Below, in pieces: positions 10,089 to 20,479 of a stretch of DNA of 64,000 bases. The stretch is taken from positions 1 to 64,000 of the forward strand of contig VGZI01000001.1 of the NCBI GenBank assembly GCA_016872605.1, given 5' to 3'. This DNA comes from Planctomycetota bacterium (GTDB lineage Bacteria > Planctomycetota > Planctomycetia > Gemmatales > Gemmataceae). The translations under genes and the position numbers were made by a program. Every line of letters begins with the position of its first letter. Position 1 is the stretch's first letter. The notes under the pieces are model-generated. The model was not told where the DNA came from and ran no database searches. It saw only the letters and a list, made by a program, of their open reading frames with translations.

Positions 10089-10118
10089 GTAGACATCACA
10101 GCGGAGCGTGATGTCTAC
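10089..10118. repeat. REP-like palindrome (GTAGAC-TCACGCTCCGCGTGA family, shortened)
   Basis: gtagacatcacagcggagcgtgatgtctac. Confidence 0.75.
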
Positions 10119-10149
10119 GGCGCACGTGCATGCTGTTTTGATAGCGAAA

Positions 10150-11160
10150 TCAGGTCGGCGTGTCGAGTTTGAGCAGGATCTTCCCGCCGCGGGCCGGTTG
10201 CTCGACGCGCTCCAGCGCTTGGGAGAGTTGATCGAGCCCGAAAACACCGGCGACCGGACTCGTGAGAATGTCGGCGCTGAGCAGTGACTTGATCTGGCGG
10301 AACAGGCCGAGCATCGTAAAGATGCCCTTTTGTTTAACCCATTCGGAGAGCCAAAAGCCCTCCATGATGCGTTGGCCGACCATGAGCCGACGGGTGTCGA
10401 GCGGCACGGGTTCGCCGGAGAGGGTGCCGTAGACGAGGAGCCGGCCTAGCGGGGCGAGCGAGTCAATCACGTCGACGACGCCGGGGCCGCCGATGCAATC
10501 GACGGCATACGGGACCATCGCCCCGTCGGTGATTTCCGCGACACGCTGGGGAATCTTGTCGTCCGCGCTCGACAGAACTTCATCGGCGCCCAGCTGCTTG
10601 AGCTCCGGCGCCAGTGCTTTGCGCCGCACGATGTTGATAGTGCGAAAGCCGTAGTACTTGGCGAGGCGAATGATCATTCGGCCCAAGGCGCTACCGGCGC
10701 CGGTCTGCAGAAACCAGCTGCCGCTCGGCACTTGCAGGACGTATTGCGTCATGACGAGAGCAGTGGCGGGGTTGACAAAAAACGCGGCGACTTGCTCGTT
10801 GGGAATGTCGTCTGGTACGGGGACGACGTGGCGCTCGGGGAGGACGACGTATTGCGCCCAGTTGCCGCCGCCCGAGTTGAGTACGGCGACGCGGGCGCCG
10901 ACGGCGATTCCGCGAAAGCGCGAGATCCAGCCCGCGCCTGACGCTTCGATGACGCCGACGCCTTCAAAGCCCGGCGTTGCGGGGAGGCTCGGCAACCGGC
11001 CGTACTGGCCGCGCACCGTCATCAGGTCAGACGGATTGAGCGGCGACAAGATCATCCGCACGCGCACTTCGCCCGACGCTGGGTCCGCAGGCATCGGCAC
11101 GTCGCGCACGGCAAGCACCTCGCGCGGTTCGCCAAATCGTTCAAAGACTACAGCTTTCAT
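10150..11160 (-). CDS. Zinc-dependent alcohol dehydrogenase / MDR-family reductase
   Basis: MKAVVFERFGEPREVL...SPLNPSDLMTVRGQYG...PATPGFEGVGVIEASG. Confidence 0.87.
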   Translation of the reverse strand: MKAVVFERFGEPREVLAVRDVPMPADPASGEVRVRMILSPLNPSDLMTVRGQYGRLPSLPATPGFEGVGVIEASGAGWISRFRGIAVGARVAVLNSGGGNWAQYVVLPERHVVPVPDDIPNEQVAAFFVNPATALVMTQYVLQVPSGSWFLQTGAGSALGRMIIRLAKYYGFRTINIVRRKALAPELKQLGADEVLSSADDKIPQRVAEITDGAMVPYAVDCIGGPGVVDVIDSLAPLGRLLVYGTLSGEPVPLDTRRLMVGQRIMEGFWLSEWVKQKGIFTMLGLFRQIKSLLSADILTSPVAGVFGLDQLSQALERVEQPARGGKILLKLDTPT

Positions 11161-11177
11161 CAGGCCTCGAGCAAAGA

Positions 11178-11229
11178 GTAGACCTCACGCTCCGCGTGAG
11201 GAATTCCTCACGCGGAGCGTGAGGTCTAC
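11178..11229. repeat. Perfect 52-bp palindrome (REP-like family)
   Basis: gtagacctcacgctccgcgtgaggaattcctcacgcggagcgtgaggtctac equals its reverse complement. Confidence 0.9.
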
Positions 11230-11404
11230 CGTTTTGTTCTATGGTTGCAATGGCGCGTATTCCAAGCCAAACAAATGGAAGACGTTAACAACGGTTTACA
11301 GTTGGATGTAAATCGTCGTTCACAGGCGGAGGCATTGACAAGGAGAAATCGACGCACTTTCAGCGAAAACGACCGTTTTCTCCATCTTCTGACACATTGG
11401 CACT

Positions 11405-13336
11405 GTGATTGCATTGTGGAGTTCTACCGGAACAACCCCGCATTCAATTATTCGAGATCACAGTCATGATCACTCCATCAACGCACAGCACGTTTTCACT
11501 GGGAAGGGCACTGCTTGGCGGCCTTGCCGTGTCCTCGGCATCTTTGCCGTCTTGGCCTTGAGCTCGAGCGCTCAGGACGCCAAGAAAGAGGACAAGCCCG
11601 CCGCCGCCCGGCCTGCCATTGAAGTCGCCGGCTACACGCGGCCCGGCAATCCCGACGACAAATTCACCGCCGACAATCAGCTCATTCGCCGCGTTACCTT
11701 TGAAGGCGAAGTCAAGACTTTCAAGATCATGGGCGGCACCGTCTACTTTGCCGTCTTCAAGAACACCGGCCTCATCGATGGCGACACCTTCAGCACCGGT
11801 CTGGCCAACTTCGACGCCAAGTTCGAAGCGGGGCGAAGTTTTCGCGACAGCATGTCGCCGCGATTCGACCGTAAGGCGAAGTACCTCTATCTCTACCAGG
11901 TCGTCAACGATCGCAACATCGACCCGCGCATCACCGAGACCAAGGGTCCGGCTGGCGGCGGCATCGTCAATCCGTTCCTTGTCCCAGGCAAGCTCGACGC
12001 CAACATGAAAGCCCCGGCGACCGAAGACATCGCCAGCTTCGCATTGAAGCTCATCACCGATCCGCGCTACATTACCTCGTGGGGCCACTTCCGCGATTCC
12101 GGCTTCATCGCCAACGTCGCCGACGTGGACGGCACGGGCAAGGTCGTCAAGAATGTCGTGGATGACGGCAAGGGCAACAAGGTCGATGGGCCGACCAAGA
12201 TCATGCCCATCGCCTTCTCCCACGTGCCGGCCATCGTCACCAAACTGACGCGTCCGGAATACTTGCGGCGAGCCCGGGCTCACTCGCTCGGCGAACTCGA
12301 AGCAGGCTTCGGCGTCGACAAGAGCGATCTGAACCTCAAGCAGTCCAAGGCCCACGCCGACATGCAGGCCCTGCACGGCAAGCTCGACAAGGAACATACG
12401 CTTGTCAACTACGTCGGCAACCTGATCAAAGCCAGTGACGCGGGCAAGGAGCCCGATTTCGTGCAACTGCTCTATCTCTCGGCGGAGGAACGGGCCGCCC
12501 TCGTGCCGGCGGGAATGCTGGACGCATTCGAGGACGAAGTTACGCGAGCGATTTTCCGCGTCGATTGGCGCAATGCCAACCTGCTCAAGCAGGGCAACCG
12601 GAGCGTGGTGTTCGGTTTCACGAGCGACCTGCCCCCCGTCAGCGCTCCGATTCGCATCGACACGCCTCGCGCGTCTGTGATCGGCGAAGGCCTGCGGCTG
12701 GCCAACTATTTCTCGGATGAAGGCATCGCCCGCGCCCCAGGTGGCGAAGGCATCGTCAACGTCGCCGGCGCCGCCGCTGCCGCGTTGGCCTTGGCCATGG
12801 GAACTGCTCTGGGCAATGCCGTCACTCCGGCGGCGCCTCCGGCTGAGGTCGGATTGGGCGGAATCGCCGGCGGATTCAGTGGTCTCGGCGGCGTCACCGG
12901 CGGTGGTGGCGGCGGTGGATTCGTTCCAGGCTTCGGCGGCGGCGGCGGGTTCGGAACCGGCACGGGCAACGGCAACACCACCGGCACCCAGAGCCAGACC
13001 GGAACTCAGTCCGGCGCTCAGAACATCACCATCACCAATACCGTGACCACGAACTTCGACGCGACGCTTACGAACCAACAGAACCAAAACCAGAATCAGA
13101 GTCAGTTTCAGATTCAGAACCAAAACCAGAACCAAAACCAGCATCAGAACAATCGCAATAACAACGGCCGGCACGGACACCACGGTCATCGCGGCAACAA
13201 CTGCAGCGGAAACAATGGCCACGTCGTTCCGGCCCCCGCCTCACTGCTACTCGGCTTGCTCGGCCTGCCCGGCTTGCTCCTCCTGCGTCGACGCAACAAC
13301 AACGCCGACGCGGGTGAAGAAACACCAGTAGCGTGA
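11405..13336 (+). CDS. Secreted protein with Gly-rich and Q/N-rich low-complexity segments and a PEP-CTERM-like C-terminus (start uncertain)
   Basis: signal-like [76 protein letters not shown]. Confidence 0.7.
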   Translation: MIALWSSTGTTPHSIIRDHSHDHSINAQHVFTGKGTAWRPCRVLGIFAVLALSSSAQDAKKEDKPAAARPAIEVAGYTRPGNPDDKFTADNQLIRRVTFEGEVKTFKIMGGTVYFAVFKNTGLIDGDTFSTGLANFDAKFEAGRSFRDSMSPRFDRKAKYLYLYQVVNDRNIDPRITETKGPAGGGIVNPFLVPGKLDANMKAPATEDIASFALKLITDPRYITSWGHFRDSGFIANVADVDGTGKVVKNVVDDGKGNKVDGPTKIMPIAFSHVPAIVTKLTRPEYLRRARAHSLGELEAGFGVDKSDLNLKQSKAHADMQALHGKLDKEHTLVNYVGNLIKASDAGKEPDFVQLLYLSAEERAALVPAGMLDAFEDEVTRAIFRVDWRNANLLKQGNRSVVFGFTSDLPPVSAPIRIDTPRASVIGEGLRLANYFSDEGIARAPGGEGIVNVAGAAAAALALAMGTALGNAVTPAAPPAEVGLGGIAGGFSGLGGVTGGGGGGGFVPGFGGGGGFGTGTGNGNTTGTQSQTGTQSGAQNITITNTVTTNFDATLTNQQNQNQNQSQFQIQNQNQNQNQHQNNRNNNGRHGHHGHRGNNCSGNNGHVVPAPASLLLGLLGLPGLLLLRRRNNNADAGEETPVA

Positions 13337-13358
13337 CGAGAAGAGTTGTTCCGGCCCA

Positions 13359-13387
13359 ACCCGCCAGCAATGGCGGGTCTTTTTTTG
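13359..13387 (+). terminator. Intrinsic terminator
   Basis: cccgccagcaatggcgggtcttttttt. Confidence 0.75.
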
Positions 13388-13499
13388 CGCATCGGTTCTG
13401 ACGGCGTTCTTCGAACGCGAGCGAAGCGCGCCGCCGCCCAAGGTTAGAAGCATATATTACCTCTCGTGCGCCCGTATCGACGATTCAGGAGAACACGTA

Positions 13500-14582
13500 A
13501 TGGCCGAGAAAGTTGTCATCATTGGGTCGGGGCCGGCGGGGTGGACCGCCGCGATCTATGCCGCCCGAGCGAATCTGCAGCCGCTGGTTTATGAAGGCGC
13601 CATCACCGAGCCGAACCGCATCAACGGAACACTTCCGCTCGGCCAGCTCAACAATACGACCGAAGTCGAGAATTTTCCCGGTTGGCCATTTGCAGACAAC
13701 GCTGCGTTAGGTCAGTTCGCCAAGTCGTCATTGACGCCGGAGCATTACGAGAACGTCAAGCATCTCTACGAAGGCAAACGAGCTCACCAAGGCAAGCGGG
13801 CAGCGTTCGGACCGGAGTTGATGGAGTTCATGAGGCAACAAGCGGTCAACTTCGGCACGCGCATCGTCACCGACGATATCGTCAAGGTCGACTTCAAACG
13901 GAAGCCCTTCACGTTGACGGCGCGGGGCGGCGGTTCGATCGAAGCGCACGCGGTCATCGTCGCCACTGGGGCGCGAGCCAACTACCTTGGCCTGCCGTCG
14001 GAGGATCGCTTCAAGAACAACGGCGTTTCCGCCTGTGCCGTCTGTGATGGCGCCCTGCCGCGCTTTCGCAACAAGGCCTTGATCGTCGTCGGCGGCGGTG
14101 ATTCGGCCGTCGAAGAGGCGACCTATCTAACGAAATTCGCCAGCCAGGTGCATCTGGTGGTTCGCCGCAATGAGCTGCGTGCCAGCAAGATCATGCAGAA
14201 GCGGGCCCTCGAAAATCCCAAGATCGTCCTGCGCTGGAATCGCGCGCTCGATGAGGTGATCGGGACCGATGCCGACGGGGTCACCGCCGCGCGCTTAAAA
14301 AGCACCGTCGATGCAGCCACGGAGACGCTGGACGTCGGCGGCGTGTTTCTCGCGATCGGTCATACGCCGAACACCGATTTCCTGGCCGGACATCTCCAGC
14401 TCGATCCGAAGGGCTACGTGATCTGGACGAAGGCGCAGCGCACCTACACCAGCGTGGAAGGCGTGTTCGCCGCGGGTGATGTGGCGGACAATTACTACCG
14501 TCAAGCGGTTACCGCTGCGGGAACCGGCTGCCAGGCTGCCCTCGATGCGGAACGCTGGTTAGCCGAGAAAGGCGTGCACTAA
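13500..14582 (+). CDS. trxB: Thioredoxin-disulfide reductase
   Basis: [22 protein letters not shown]; redox motif [32 protein letters not shown]. Confidence 0.95.
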   Translation: MAEKVVIIGSGPAGWTAAIYAARANLQPLVYEGAITEPNRINGTLPLGQLNNTTEVENFPGWPFADNAALGQFAKSSLTPEHYENVKHLYEGKRAHQGKRAAFGPELMEFMRQQAVNFGTRIVTDDIVKVDFKRKPFTLTARGGGSIEAHAVIVATGARANYLGLPSEDRFKNNGVSACAVCDGALPRFRNKALIVVGGGDSAVEEATYLTKFASQVHLVVRRNELRASKIMQKRALENPKIVLRWNRALDEVIGTDADGVTAARLKSTVDAATETLDVGGVFLAIGHTPNTDFLAGHLQLDPKGYVIWTKAQRTYTSVEGVFAAGDVADNYYRQAVTAAGTGCQAALDAERWLAEKGVH

Positions 14583-14588
14583 CCGTCA

Positions 14589-14637
14589 GAGCCTGAAGCG
14601 CGAGCGAAGATACTTCCTTCGCTCACGCTTCAGGCTC
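14589..14637. repeat. REP-like palindrome (GAGCCTGAAGCG family)
   Basis: gagcctgaagcgcgagcgaag ... cttcgctcacgcttcaggctc. Confidence 0.75.
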
Positions 14638-14647
14638 GGAGTCAACG

Positions 14648-15550
14648 TCACCGGGCCGCCCCGATGAAAATCTCGGAATGCGAGCGACGCATGGCCGGCA
14701 GGCGGAACAAGGCCCCCACGTCGTACCAGCCGTCGGCGCAGCGCCGTGCTCGCACCAGCGTCGCCGGCACACGCGCGGGCTCGCCGTGGGGCGAGGTCGG
14801 CAGTTCGATCAGCACTTCCGCCGTCACCAGTTCATGCGGCAGGTAGAAGCCCATTCCCGATTGCGACAGGTCTTTGCCTCGGCATTCGATCGGTTCCTCC
14901 ATTTGGCCATGCGAGTCGATCGGGATGATCTTCACGGGATGCGGCCAAAGCAAGCGGTCTTTGGATCGCTTTTCGGAATTGATCAGCAGATGCTTCTGCA
15001 AGTTGTCGAGAATGTCCGGCCCCATCCGATCCATTAACTCTCCCGCTTTGATTCGGGTGCAGTTGATCGCTCGCAGCTCGGCCTTGATCTCGATCGGCGT
15101 CGCCGACATCGGGTTGACCCGCCCCATCTCGACGAGCAGTTCGAGCTTGGGCTCTCCGCTCCACCACGACTCCCAGAAGCTGGAGGGCAGCTCAAACTTC
15201 AGTGTGCAACTTGTTTCATCCTGACGGGTGATGGATGCGAACATCTGAGCGCTGAAGAAGCGCAGTTGTTCCTGAGCGGCGCCGAGCGGCAGCCCAGCGA
15301 CGAACCGCACGTGCATACCGTCGCGTCGCTCATTGAGCGCCGGAGCTGCCGTTTCGATCGGCTCAACCTCGCCTCCCGCCGCCAGGATCAGCTGGGTGAT
15401 GATCGCCTGGAAATCTGCCGCGTCCACGCTGGTGATAGCCGATTTCTTCTTGGCGTTGCGCTGCGTCTCCACCAGCTTGATGAAGTGGTCGGGCCTTTCC
15501 TGTAACTCCTTGTTCAACTCTGGCGAAGTCCCCTCGAGGGCCAGCACCAT
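14648..15550 (-). CDS. PilZ-like C-terminal domain protein; likely the 3' part of the upstream kinase gene after a frameshift
   Basis: ECRGKDLSQSGMGFYLPHEL...VPATLVRARRCADGWYDVGALF; starts inside the upstream kinase tail. Confidence 0.6.
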   Translation of the reverse strand: MVLALEGTSPELNKELQERPDHFIKLVETQRNAKKKSAITSVDAADFQAIITQLILAAGGEVEPIETAAPALNERRDGMHVRFVAGLPLGAAQEQLRFFSAQMFASITRQDETSCTLKFELPSSFWESWWSGEPKLELLVEMGRVNPMSATPIEIKAELRAINCTRIKAGELMDRMGPDILDNLQKHLLINSEKRSKDRLLWPHPVKIIPIDSHGQMEEPIECRGKDLSQSGMGFYLPHELVTAEVLIELPTSPHGEPARVPATLVRARRCADGWYDVGALFRLPAMRRSHSEIFIGAAR

Positions 15551-17259
15551 CTCCGTGCAGTTGCTGAAGCGTTCGTGCGGGTCGGGAGATCGAGCACCGT
15601 ACGAATCACCTCGCGGTCGAGGTCGGGAAGCCGGTCCAGATCGGGCGAAATGCCCTTGTTCGAATACGCTTGCGGCCCAAGCCCGCGGAAGGGATGCACG
15701 CCGGTGAGCATCTCGGCGTAGGCCAACGCAAGGCTATATTGATCGCAATGTCGGCTCAGCGTTCCGGTAAATACTTCCGGAGCGGCGTAACGCATATTGC
15801 GCTGCGCGATGTCCTGACCGGCCGGCGACCACAGAATCTGGGCATAGCCGAACTCGTCGATCTGGAGCCAGCCGTTGTCGAGAATCAGGTTGCGCGGATT
15901 GAGATTCAAATGCTGCACGTTGTGTTGCAGGTACAGATAGTCGAGCACTTCCGCCGCGGCGCGGATGTAGTCCACCAACTCGCCGCGCGGGATGCCCGGC
16001 TGCCTTCGCGCCTGACAGTGGTGTGCCCGGCTGCGCATCGATTCGCGCACATGGTCGCATAAGAGCACGATGTGCCCCGGCCCGACATGCGCCACCTGCG
16101 GCGTCAACACCGCCGGGTGGTGAATGCTCTGCAAACGCGTGAGCGATTCCTTGAGCTTAGCCAGTCCCGTGCCTCCGAGACCGTAGAGGATCTTGACCCG
16201 CTTTTTCACGCCGTCGGGAGTTTGCGCCTTCCAGACCTCCATGAGCGGGCTGCGGCCCAGACACTCGAGAAAGCGATATTCCGGCAGAACGTTGTCGGGC
16301 AACGCGGGACGGGTCGGCTTCGGGGGCGGGGGCGTCGTCGAACCGAATCGCACGACGACCGTCTCTGCGCCAGGCAGCGGCGGCAGGCCCACCGTCAACT
16401 CGGGGTCCGATTGAACTCGGATCGGAGCGGCATCGGCCTTGAGCGCACGCACGAAGTCCAAGCACGACGCAAAGCGATGATCCGGATTCTTCGATAGCGC
16501 TCGCGCAATGATCGCCCGATCGTGCGCCGGCAGCGGCTGCAGATTCGGTTCTTCTTGCGTGTGTTGCATCAGCAGTTGCCGCATGTTCTTCCCGTTGAAC
16601 GGCAACGTCCCGGTGAGCAACTCTTGAAAGGCAATGGCCAAGCTGTATTGATCGCAATGCCGGCTCAGCTTGCCCTGAAACAACTCCGGCGCCGCATAGA
16701 GCGGCGTGGCGGCGTTCATGGCGGCATTCAGCTTCTCCGTTACCTCTTCAGCCAGACTGTTCACCAACCCAAAGTCCGCGACCTTCACGTGATTGCAAAC
16801 CAGGAAAATATTGCGCGGCTTGACATCGAGATGCTGCAAGTCGAATTTCTGATTCAAGAGGTCAAGCACCTCCGCGACTTCATGCAGGTACCCGAGCAGC
16901 TCTTCGCGCGGGATGCCGGCGCTGCCGTGGCTGAGGTATTGCTCCCAAAGCTCATGCAGATTCTGATCGGCCAGTTCCGTGATGATCGCCAGTTCACCAG
17001 CGACGATCTCGACGCGGTCGATCGACAACAGGAACGGATGGCGGATCGACTTGATCAGCTGAAATGCCCGCAACTCCTCGTCGGCGTGCGCGCTGTGGTT
17101 GCCCAGGCCGTTGAGCGACCCGTAGACGAATTTGACCGCCTTGAAGATGCCCCCAGGCACCTCGCATTTCCAAACTTCGCCGAACCCGCCGGCGCCGAGT
17201 CGTTCGATGAGGCGGTAACCGGTGATGGGTTCCGCACCAGGCCGTTTTTCGATGGGCAT
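15514..17259 (-). CDS. Serine/threonine protein kinase with tandem kinase and pseudokinase domains
   Basis: domain 1 YRLIERLGAGGFGEVWKCEV, QHLDVKPRNIFL, VADFGLV; domain 2 YRFLECLGRSPLMEVWKA, QHLNLNPRNLIL, IDEFGYA. Confidence 0.88.
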   Translation of the reverse strand: MPIEKRPGAEPITGYRLIERLGAGGFGEVWKCEVPGGIFKAVKFVYGSLNGLGNHSAHADEELRAFQLIKSIRHPFLLSIDRVEIVAGELAIITELADQNLHELWEQYLSHGSAGIPREELLGYLHEVAEVLDLLNQKFDLQHLDVKPRNIFLVCNHVKVADFGLVNSLAEEVTEKLNAAMNAATPLYAAPELFQGKLSRHCDQYSLAIAFQELLTGTLPFNGKNMRQLLMQHTQEEPNLQPLPAHDRAIIARALSKNPDHRFASCLDFVRALKADAAPIRVQSDPELTVGLPPLPGAETVVVRFGSTTPPPPKPTRPALPDNVLPEYRFLECLGRSPLMEVWKAQTPDGVKKRVKILYGLGGTGLAKLKESLTRLQSIHHPAVLTPQVAHVGPGHIVLLCDHVRESMRSRAHHCQARRQPGIPRGELVDYIRAAAEVLDYLYLQHNVQHLNLNPRNLILDNGWLQIDEFGYAQILWSPAGQDIAQRNMRYAAPEVFTGTLSRHCDQYSLALAYAEMLTGVHPFRGLGPQAYSNKGISPDLDRLPDLDREVIRTVLDLPTRTNASATARRWCWPSRGLRQS

Positions 17260-17356
17260 AAGAAGACCCTTCCTCTGGACTAATGTTTCCAGAAGTTAAC
17301 GTGTTTTTCCCAAGCGTAGGTCATAAAACGCGCCAAGTCCATTGAACTTGCCCATC

Positions 17357-17422
17357 GTCCGTGGTCCGTAGTCCGTAGCAACGACTCCGCTGTCCACGGA
17401 CTACGGACCACGGACTACGGAC
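17357..17422. repeat. Palindrome of GTCCGTGGTCCGTAG type
   Basis: cgtccgtggtccgtagtccgtag ... ctacggaccacggactacgg. Confidence 0.75.
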
Positions 17423-17426
17423 GAAT

Positions 17427-18377
17427 ATGACGACCGAATCTGCCGACGAAATACCACATCTGGAGCCGCCGTCCTCCTGGGCGATCGCGGTCGCATTCTG
17501 CATCGTGTTCTTCGCCTGGGGCACAACGTATCTGGCAACCAGCATCGCCATGAAGGAAGAACACATGCCCCCCGGCCTTTTCGGCGGCGTTCGCCTTCTG
17601 GCGGCGGGGACGATCCTGCTCCTATGGCAGTTCTGCAATGGCGAATCACTCCTCTTAAGCGCCGGCGACTTCGCACGCCTGTTCCTGATTGCGGCGTTTC
17701 TTTTCCTTTCTTCAAATTTTTTGATCAGCTATGGGCAGAAGAAAGTCGAAAGCAGCTTTGCCGCCATTCTGATCGCCACGACGCCGCTCTGGATGGGCCT
17801 GTTCGCCATGGCCTGGCCGAGCGGCGAACGATTGTCCTGGCGCGGGTGGGTCGGCCTCGCCATCGGGTTTGCAGGCATCGTCCTGACCAAACTTGACGCT
17901 GGGTTCAACTTCTTTGAAGAGGTCTATGCCCTGTTGATTCTCGCCTCGGCCGCGACATGGGCGATTGGGTCGCTCATTTCGCGCCACTTCGCGCTGAAAG
18001 TACCGCACTTCACCTCGGCTGGTTATCAGATGCTCTTCGGCGGCATCAGCCAGATCGCTCTCGGCAGCGCTATCGGCGAATGGAATGACCTGCCACCCAC
18101 CCTCACCCTCGGCGCCGTCTGGGCCTTCCTCTATCTGCTCGTCTTCGGCTCCCTGCTCGGCTTCGTCGCCTTCAACTGGCTGCTCGGCCACGTCCCCGCG
18201 TCCCAGGTCGGCACCTATGCCTACGTCAACCCCACCATCGCCGTCTTCATCGGCTGGTGCGCCGGCGAAAGTGTCGATCAATGGATCCTCGCCGGCATCG
18301 CCGTGATCCTCATCGGCGTCTACCTCGTCCGCAGCGATCATGCACCATCAAAGGAGATCGAAGTCGAGCCGGATTGA
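17427..18377 (+). CDS. DMT-superfamily EamA-like permease
   Basis: multiple TM helices; FAWGTTYLATSIAM...PPGLFGGVRLLAAGTILL. Confidence 0.88.
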   Translation: MTTESADEIPHLEPPSSWAIAVAFCIVFFAWGTTYLATSIAMKEEHMPPGLFGGVRLLAAGTILLLWQFCNGESLLLSAGDFARLFLIAAFLFLSSNFLISYGQKKVESSFAAILIATTPLWMGLFAMAWPSGERLSWRGWVGLAIGFAGIVLTKLDAGFNFFEEVYALLILASAATWAIGSLISRHFALKVPHFTSAGYQMLFGGISQIALGSAIGEWNDLPPTLTLGAVWAFLYLLVFGSLLGFVAFNWLLGHVPASQVGTYAYVNPTIAVFIGWCAGESVDQWILAGIAVILIGVYLVRSDHAPSKEIEVEPD

Positions 18378-18390
18378 TGAGTCCGCGGTC

Positions 18391-18447
18391 CGAGCCTGAG
18401 CGCCAGCGATGAGGTGCGAGGTTGCCCTTCGCTGACGCTCAGGCTCG
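18391..18447. repeat. REP-like palindrome (GAGCCTGAGCGC family)
   Basis: cgagcctgagcgccagcga ... cgctgacgctcaggctcg. Confidence 0.7.
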
Positions 18448-18511
18448 GTCGGCTTCCACGGCGGCCGCTACATTATCCAGGGTCAATCGCGAGCCTTCCG
18501 GAGAAACGAAC

Positions 18512-19405
18512 ATGGCGTTCAAGACCGCACTGCATTCCGTGAGCTATGCCGGCGTCTGGACCGGGCAAGCTCGACTGTCGTTGCCCGATTTCTTGCGCAA
18601 GGTGAAAACGCTCGGCTTCGACGGCGTCATGCTCATGGCGAAACGGCCTCACCTCTCGGTGCTTGATTTCGATTCCACGGCCTGCGACAATCTGCGCTCC
18701 CTGCTGCGTGACTTGCAGGTCAAAGTCGTCTGCCTGGCTGGCTACAACGATTTCACGCTCGGCAGTGATCGGCCCGATATTCCAGCGCGCGAGATGCAAA
18801 CGCTCTATGTTCGCGAGTTGGCCCGTATCGCTCAGCGCCTCGATTGCTCGCTCATCCGCGTCTTCACCAGCTACGATGATTTGCGCACATCCTACGATCA
18901 GCAATGGACCGCCACTGTGTCGGCCCTGAAAGAATGTGCCCAGCAAGCCTCGGTGTTCGGCGTCACCCTTGGCGTCCAGAACCATCATGACACGGCCGTG
19001 CATTACGAGACGATGTTCGATCTTCTGGAAGAAATCGACGAGCCGAACTGCAAGGCGATGTTCGACGCCTGGGCGCCGGCGCTTCAGGGCATGGACCTGG
19101 AAACCGCGGTGGTGAAGATGGCGCCGTACCTCGTGCACACGACGGTGGCGGACTACGTGCGTCGGCCGCGCTTTCGCTACCAGCCGGCGCTGGTGAACTA
19201 CACGCGTGAGACCGATTCGATCCGGGCCGTGCCGATGGGCGACGGATTCATTGACTATCGCAAGTTCTTCGCCGCTCTCAAAAAGATTGGCTATCAGGGC
19301 CATGTCGCCTACGAGATGTGCTCGTATCTGAAGGGCGGCGGCGGCGAGGAGAACCTCGACCGATGCGCCAGGCGCTTTCGCGAGTACATGCAAACCGTTT
19401 ATTGA
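18512..19405 (+). CDS. Sugar phosphate isomerase/epimerase (AP endonuclease family 2-like TIM barrel)
   Basis: MAFKTALHSVSYAGVWTGQ...FDGVMLMAKRPH...VAYEMCSYLKGGGGEENLDRCARRF. Confidence 0.85.
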   Translation: MAFKTALHSVSYAGVWTGQARLSLPDFLRKVKTLGFDGVMLMAKRPHLSVLDFDSTACDNLRSLLRDLQVKVVCLAGYNDFTLGSDRPDIPAREMQTLYVRELARIAQRLDCSLIRVFTSYDDLRTSYDQQWTATVSALKECAQQASVFGVTLGVQNHHDTAVHYETMFDLLEEIDEPNCKAMFDAWAPALQGMDLETAVVKMAPYLVHTTVADYVRRPRFRYQPALVNYTRETDSIRAVPMGDGFIDYRKFFAALKKIGYQGHVAYEMCSYLKGGGGEENLDRCARRFREYMQTVY

Positions 19406-19438
19406 CAGTCAGATTGAGAATGGCCTTGGCAATTGTGG

Positions 19439-19537
19439 CCCCCTCCCCCTCGTGGGAGAGGGTTGGGGTGGTGGGGCCGGGCTCGCCGGTGTGCCATACC
19501 CCCCACCCCGGCCCTCCCACACAAGGGGGGGAGGGAG
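19439..19537. repeat. Inverted repeat of CCCTC..GGGAGAGGG-TGGGG type
   Basis: ccccctccccctcgtgggagagggttggggtggtgggg ... ccccccaccccggccctcccacacaagggggggaggg. Confidence 0.7.
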
Positions 19538-19552
19538 CAGGACGGGCTTCGC

Positions 19553-19615
19553 ATTTAGCCGCTCGCCTTTGGCGAGCGCGGGGGGGTCGCGCTCGCCAAA
19601 GGCGAGCGGCTAAAC
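19553..19615. repeat. Palindrome TTTAGCCGCTCGCCTTTGGCGAGCG; close relative lies inside selB
   Basis: atttagccgctcgcctttggcgagcg...cgctcgccaaaggcgagcggctaaact. Confidence 0.85.
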
Positions 19616-19627
19616 TAAGATGACCCG

Positions 19628-20416
19628 ATGGAAAACACGGATATCAAGATCATCCGCGAGCCGACCGTTTATGTCATGGGCCGGCAGACCGTCAACGACG
19701 CCGAGCTGGACCGATTCCTTGCCGATCATGGCGTCGCCTGGCAGACCGACACCATTATCGCCGGCGAGCATCTTGTTGAAACCGCGGGCCGCATCTGCTA
19801 TATGTCGTTCGCCAAGCCGAGACCGGGCGGCAACCAGGCGTACATCAGCCATATCCTCGAAGTCGGGCATGGCTCGGTACTCGAACATGCGGTGTGGAAC
19901 CTTCTGATCACGGGAGTTTCGCGATCGTTGACGCACGAATTGATTCGCCATCGGGCCGGTTTCGGCTATAGTCAGCTGTCGCAACGCTATGTCGATGAGT
20001 CGATTGCGGAATATGTCGAGCCCGATTGCATCGCCAACGATCCGGAGTTGCACCGGCTTTGGCTCAGCGCCGTGGCGGATTGCCACAAAGCGTACATGCA
20101 GTTAACCGAGAAACTGCTGCGCGTGTTCGAATCGGAGCCGGACAAGACATTGCGCCGCAAGTTGGCGCGTCAGGCCGCTCGGAGCGTCTTGCCCAACGCG
20201 ACGGAGACCAAGATCTTTGTCACGGCCAATGCTCGCGCCTTGCGGCATTTCATCGAGTTGCGGGGCAATCGCCACGCCGAGGTGGAAATTCGCAAGCTTG
20301 CCATTGCCGTCCTGAAGGTTCTCCAGGCTGAGGCCCCTAACCTCTTCGGCGATTACCGCCTCGTCCCGCTCGGCGACGGCACGTTTGAGGCGACGACCGA
20401 GCATCGCAAAGTGTAA
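19628..20416 (+). CDS. thyX: FAD-dependent thymidylate synthase
   Basis: ThyX-type motif IRHRAGFGYSQLSQRYVDE; HFIELRGNRHAEVEIRKLA. Confidence 0.95.
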   Translation: MENTDIKIIREPTVYVMGRQTVNDAELDRFLADHGVAWQTDTIIAGEHLVETAGRICYMSFAKPRPGGNQAYISHILEVGHGSVLEHAVWNLLITGVSRSLTHELIRHRAGFGYSQLSQRYVDESIAEYVEPDCIANDPELHRLWLSAVADCHKAYMQLTEKLLRVFESEPDKTLRRKLARQAARSVLPNATETKIFVTANARALRHFIELRGNRHAEVEIRKLAIAVLKVLQAEAPNLFGDYRLVPLGDGTFEATTEHRKV

Positions 20417-20466
20417 GTGTTTAGGTTGAGTGCTTACACGGCGCCTGGCGAGCGCTAAACGTAAAC
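20417..20466. repeat. REP-like palindrome (GTTTAGCG family)
   Basis: gtgtttaggttgagtgcttacacggcgcctggcgagcgctaaacgtaaac. Confidence 0.6.
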
Positions 20467-20479
20467 AATCGGAACCACC

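Noticed and set aside
11444-13222. 592-aa minus-strand ORF
   Set aside because: Antisense to the PEP-CTERM-like gene; its V/L repeats are the mirror of the Q/N tract.
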